The notes under the pieces: generated by a model
The model's input: the letters and a program-made list of their open reading frames with translations, nothing else
What the model was told of the DNA's origin: nothing
Database searches by the model: none
Source: Candidatus Omnitrophota bacterium
GTDB taxonomy: Bacteria > Omnitrophota > Koll11 > Aquiviventales > Aquiviventaceae
Length of the DNA stretch: 7,605 nt
Assembly: GCA_016196415.1 (NCBI GenBank)
Contig: JACPXS010000057.1
Span: forward strand, 1-7,605
Direction: 5' to 3'
Program-made: the position numbers and the translations under genes
Shown here: positions 6,674 to 7,605 of the stretch, piece by piece
Numbering within the stretch: position 1 is the stretch's first letter
How the letters are laid out: the number at the start of each line of letters is the position of its first letter

Positions 6674-7370
6674 AAATCACCGTATCAAATGACTCGGGTT
6701 TTTCTTTACCGATCTTCACCGTGAGGTGGATGGCCTTAGGTAGCCGTCCCGCTTGCGGAGCGCCTGGGCGCGCATCCCACCGGTCGAGCCATTCCACGCC
6801 GTCAAAATACGAGGCGGTGAATTGGGAGACATCGGTCCCGCACGGCTCACTGGTGCCGGTGGCGTACTCGCCATCGGCCGGTTCCTGGTCGTGACACATC
6901 AACACACCCTGCGCGGTGAGCCAGTAGCCGCGCTCGACAAATCCGTTGCGCCCTGGCAGCGTCCCAACGAAATACAGCGCATCGCTCACGCCGCCCTCAT
7001 GAAACGGAGGGCCCTCGGAGGCTTTGAGCCCCACCAGCGGGTAGCGAGAATTCGCCACGCTGGATGAAAGTTCCCGCTCAAACACGTCGAAGAGCAACCG
7101 CGCCTGTTGGTAGCGCTCCGTCCGCAATTGTCCTGTGCGCCACGCTCGGGTAATCCCGCGAACGAGCAACGCCGCTGAGGTGCTGACCGTGACCAGGATC
7201 GTCATGGCCACCAGCAGTTCCACGAGGGTCAATCCGAACCGGGACGCCCGCGGTTGGGGGCTCGCCGAGGGAAACTGGAATTGCGCTCCGAGCACGTGTC
7301 CCATAGCCTCCCCTGGCTCTGGGCTCAGGGTTGTGGGTTCTGGGCAAGAGCGAGTCTGATCTGTGGACAC
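6657..7370 (-). CDS. gspJ: GspJ-like minor pseudopilin, 237 aa (or 215 aa from the internal ATG)
   Basis: A prepilin signal RASRFG followed by LTLVELLVAMTILV (cleavage after G46, glutamate at +5) leads into a hydrophobic helix of about 22 residues. The globular part has the GspJ layout: a basic helix (TRAWRTGQLRTERYQQARLLFDVFERELS), a central beta region (ALYFVGTLPGRNGFVERGYWL), then FTASYFDGVEWLDRWDAR and LPKAIHLTVKI near the end. Length suits the family. GspJ joins GspI and GspK in the tip complex of the pseudopilus, and gspK follows with a 17-base overlap, as expected. GTG 7370 has an excellent AAGGAG six bases upstream, but its 46-residue leader is long. ATG 7304 (24-residue leader, GGGGAGG close upstream) is the alternative. 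No gspI is visible upstream, where there are only repeats. Confidence 0.87.
   Translation of the reverse strand: MSTDQTRSCPEPTTLSPEPGEAMGHVLGAQFQFPSASPQPRASRFGLTLVELLVAMTILVTVSTSAALLVRGITRAWRTGQLRTERYQQARLLFDVFERELSSSVANSRYPLVGLKASEGPPFHEGGVSDALYFVGTLPGRNGFVERGYWLTAQGVLMCHDQEPADGEYATGTSEPCGTDVSQFTASYFDGVEWLDRWDARPGAPQAGRLPKAIHLTVKIGKEKPESFDTVIYVPTS
7310..7344. repeat. Heptamer array B (YTSWGGG-like units) in the gspJ leader
   Basis: Five units such as CTCTGGG, CTCAGGG and TTCTGGG, the leftmost a divergent CCCCTGG, lie between the two possible gspJ starts (GTG 7370 and ATG 7304). Read from the GTG they encode a proline/glutamate-rich leader segment (PEPTTLSPEPG). Read from the ATG they are untranslated leader, and the proximal unit supplies part of the GGGGAGG ribosome binding site. 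Confidence 0.8.
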
Positions 7371-7376
7371 GACGTA

Positions 7377-7382
7377 CTCCTT
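7377..7382 (-). promoter_or_regulatory. Strong Shine-Dalgarno AAGGAG for gspJ GTG start
   Basis: On the minus strand AGAAGGAG precedes the GTG at 7370 with a 6-base gap. It is the best ribosome binding site in the window and argues for the longer gspJ product despite the long leader. I see no convincing -35/-10 pair close to it. Confidence 0.65.
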
Positions 7383-7421
7383 CTCCCAACCTCAGAGCGC
7401 CTATCAACATGACCCGGGGCG

Positions 7422-7456
7422 GCTCTGGCTCGAGGCTCAAGGTTCGAGGCTCTAGC
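7422..7456. repeat. Heptamer array A1 (CTCNAGG units)
   Basis: Five 7-base units, including CTCGAGG, CTCAAGG and TTCGAGG, run directly into the left inverted element. A 17-base piece (CTCAAGGTTCGAGGCTC, 7436-7452) recurs exactly inverted at 7556-7572. Confidence 0.8.
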
Positions 7457-7508
7457 AGGATGCTGAAAAACCCTGTTTTGGCTGGAGGCTCTAGGCTGAA
7501 GGCTCGAG
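7449..7508 (+). repeat. Left copy of a ~60-bp repeat element
   Basis: It consists of a 22-base box (7449-7470) opening GCTCTAGCAGG and ending in five A, a 10-base spacer, and four heptamers of form GCTNNAG (7481-7508). The right copy at 7605-7546 has the same architecture with no gaps. The box matches at 20 of 22 positions and the heptamers at 23 of 28, but the spacer only at 2 of 10. The spacer region can form a small AAAAC/GTTTT hairpin. Confidence 0.75.
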
Positions 7509-7545
7509 GGGAAAACCGTTTCACCGTTGAGCGTCGTGCTCTTGC

Positions 7546-7605
7546 CTCGAGCCTTGAGCCTCGAACCTTGAGCGCTGCGGGAGTTTTTCCGCAGCCTGCT
7601 AGAGC
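7546..7605 (-). repeat. Right, inverted copy of the ~60-bp repeat element
   Basis: On the minus strand it begins at the window edge with GCTCTAGCAGG, then TGC, one changed base and the five-A run. A spacer and four heptamers (GCTCAAG, GTTCGAG and so on) follow. It may extend beyond the edge. It is arranged head to head with the left copy, so the pair flanks 37 bases of unrelated sequence (7509-7545). Confidence 0.72.
7574..7595. other. 7-bp hairpin inside the right repeat element
   Basis: GCTGCGG and CCGCAGC form a perfect stem around an 8-base loop (GAGTTTTT on the plus strand). The left copy has lost this exact pairing. No T-run follows the stem, so I do not call it a terminator. It fits a structured repeat unit. 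Confidence 0.5.

Larger units (their letters stand above)
7371..7605. other. Gene-free repeat-rich leader region upstream of gspJ
   Basis: No credible gene lies here. Some minus-strand frames stay open because the repeats lack stops, but their translations are repeat-derived and match no gspI-like protein. Contents from left to right are the gspJ ribosome binding site, heptamer array A1, and two inverted copies of an element made of a box, a spacer and four heptamers. Promoters or a terminator may be hidden here, but I could not identify one with confidence. Confidence 0.7.

Noticed and set aside
5063..6724. 553-codon plus-strand open frame
   Set aside because: It lies opposite gspK, which carries clear pseudopilin and domain motifs. 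The plus-strand translation is arginine/proline/histidine-rich with no recognisable domain, as expected for an antisense shadow in GC-rich DNA.
7078..7524. Minus-strand frame of 148 codons starting in the repeat region and overlapping gspJ
   Set aside because: Its first third translates heptamer repeats (SLEP- and LEPR-type runs) and the rest is an out-of-frame reading of gspJ. It is open because the repeats lack stops.
7574..7595. Rho-independent terminator of an upstream gene
   Set aside because: The T-run is inside the loop, not after the stem, and on the minus strand there is an A-run instead. No upstream gene is visible to terminate.
7449..7605. Insertion sequence with terminal inverted repeats
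   Set aside because: Only 37 bases lie between the two inverted copies and there is no transposase. At most it is a pair of small non-autonomous repeats.

Overview
The window is a high-GC stretch from a diderm (Gram-negative) bacterium. All convincing genes lie on the minus strand and read from right to left. They form one co-directional block encoding the minor-pseudopilin and inner-membrane part of a type II secretion-like (or related type IV pilus-like) machine. The taxon cannot be fixed from the sequence. The oversized secreted proteins, divergent secretion genes and abundant short repeats suggest an uncultivated candidate-phylum-type genome (Omnitrophota, Nitrospirota or a neighbour). 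That is a low-confidence impression, not a classification.

Layout in transcription order: 7605-7371 has no gene and is built from short repeats, including two inverted copies of a roughly 60-bp element. A GspJ-like prepilin follows (7370-6657). Next is a giant GspK-like tip pseudopilin (6673-3527) overlapping gspJ by 17 bases. It is about three times the usual family length because lamin-tail and carbohydrate-binding-like beta modules interrupt it. A secreted protein of fibronectin/Ig-like modules comes next (3461-1896). A GspL-like protein follows (1866-202), combining a degenerate PilM-type actin-like domain, one membrane helix, a coiled coil and a PilN-like periplasmic domain. The start of a GspM/PilO-like membrane protein runs off the left edge (110-1). 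The order J-K-(secreted protein)-L-M matches a type II secretion operon with an extra exported protein inserted between K and L.

The inferred cooperation is as follows. GspJ and GspK would form part of the pseudopilus tip, and GspL and GspM the inner-membrane platform linking the ATPase to the pseudopilus. The beta-rich insert of GspK and the neighbouring Ig-like protein are candidates for cargo recognition, adhesion or polymer binding at the tip.

The most unusual DNA-level signal is a set of degenerate heptamer arrays. Their unit sequences differ, but nearly all units fit the pattern HGGNNNN. They sit at the 5' ends of the first three genes, partly inside the coding sequence for prepilin leaders and a signal peptide. 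Seven is not a multiple of three, so copy-number changes there would shift the frame or alter the start region.
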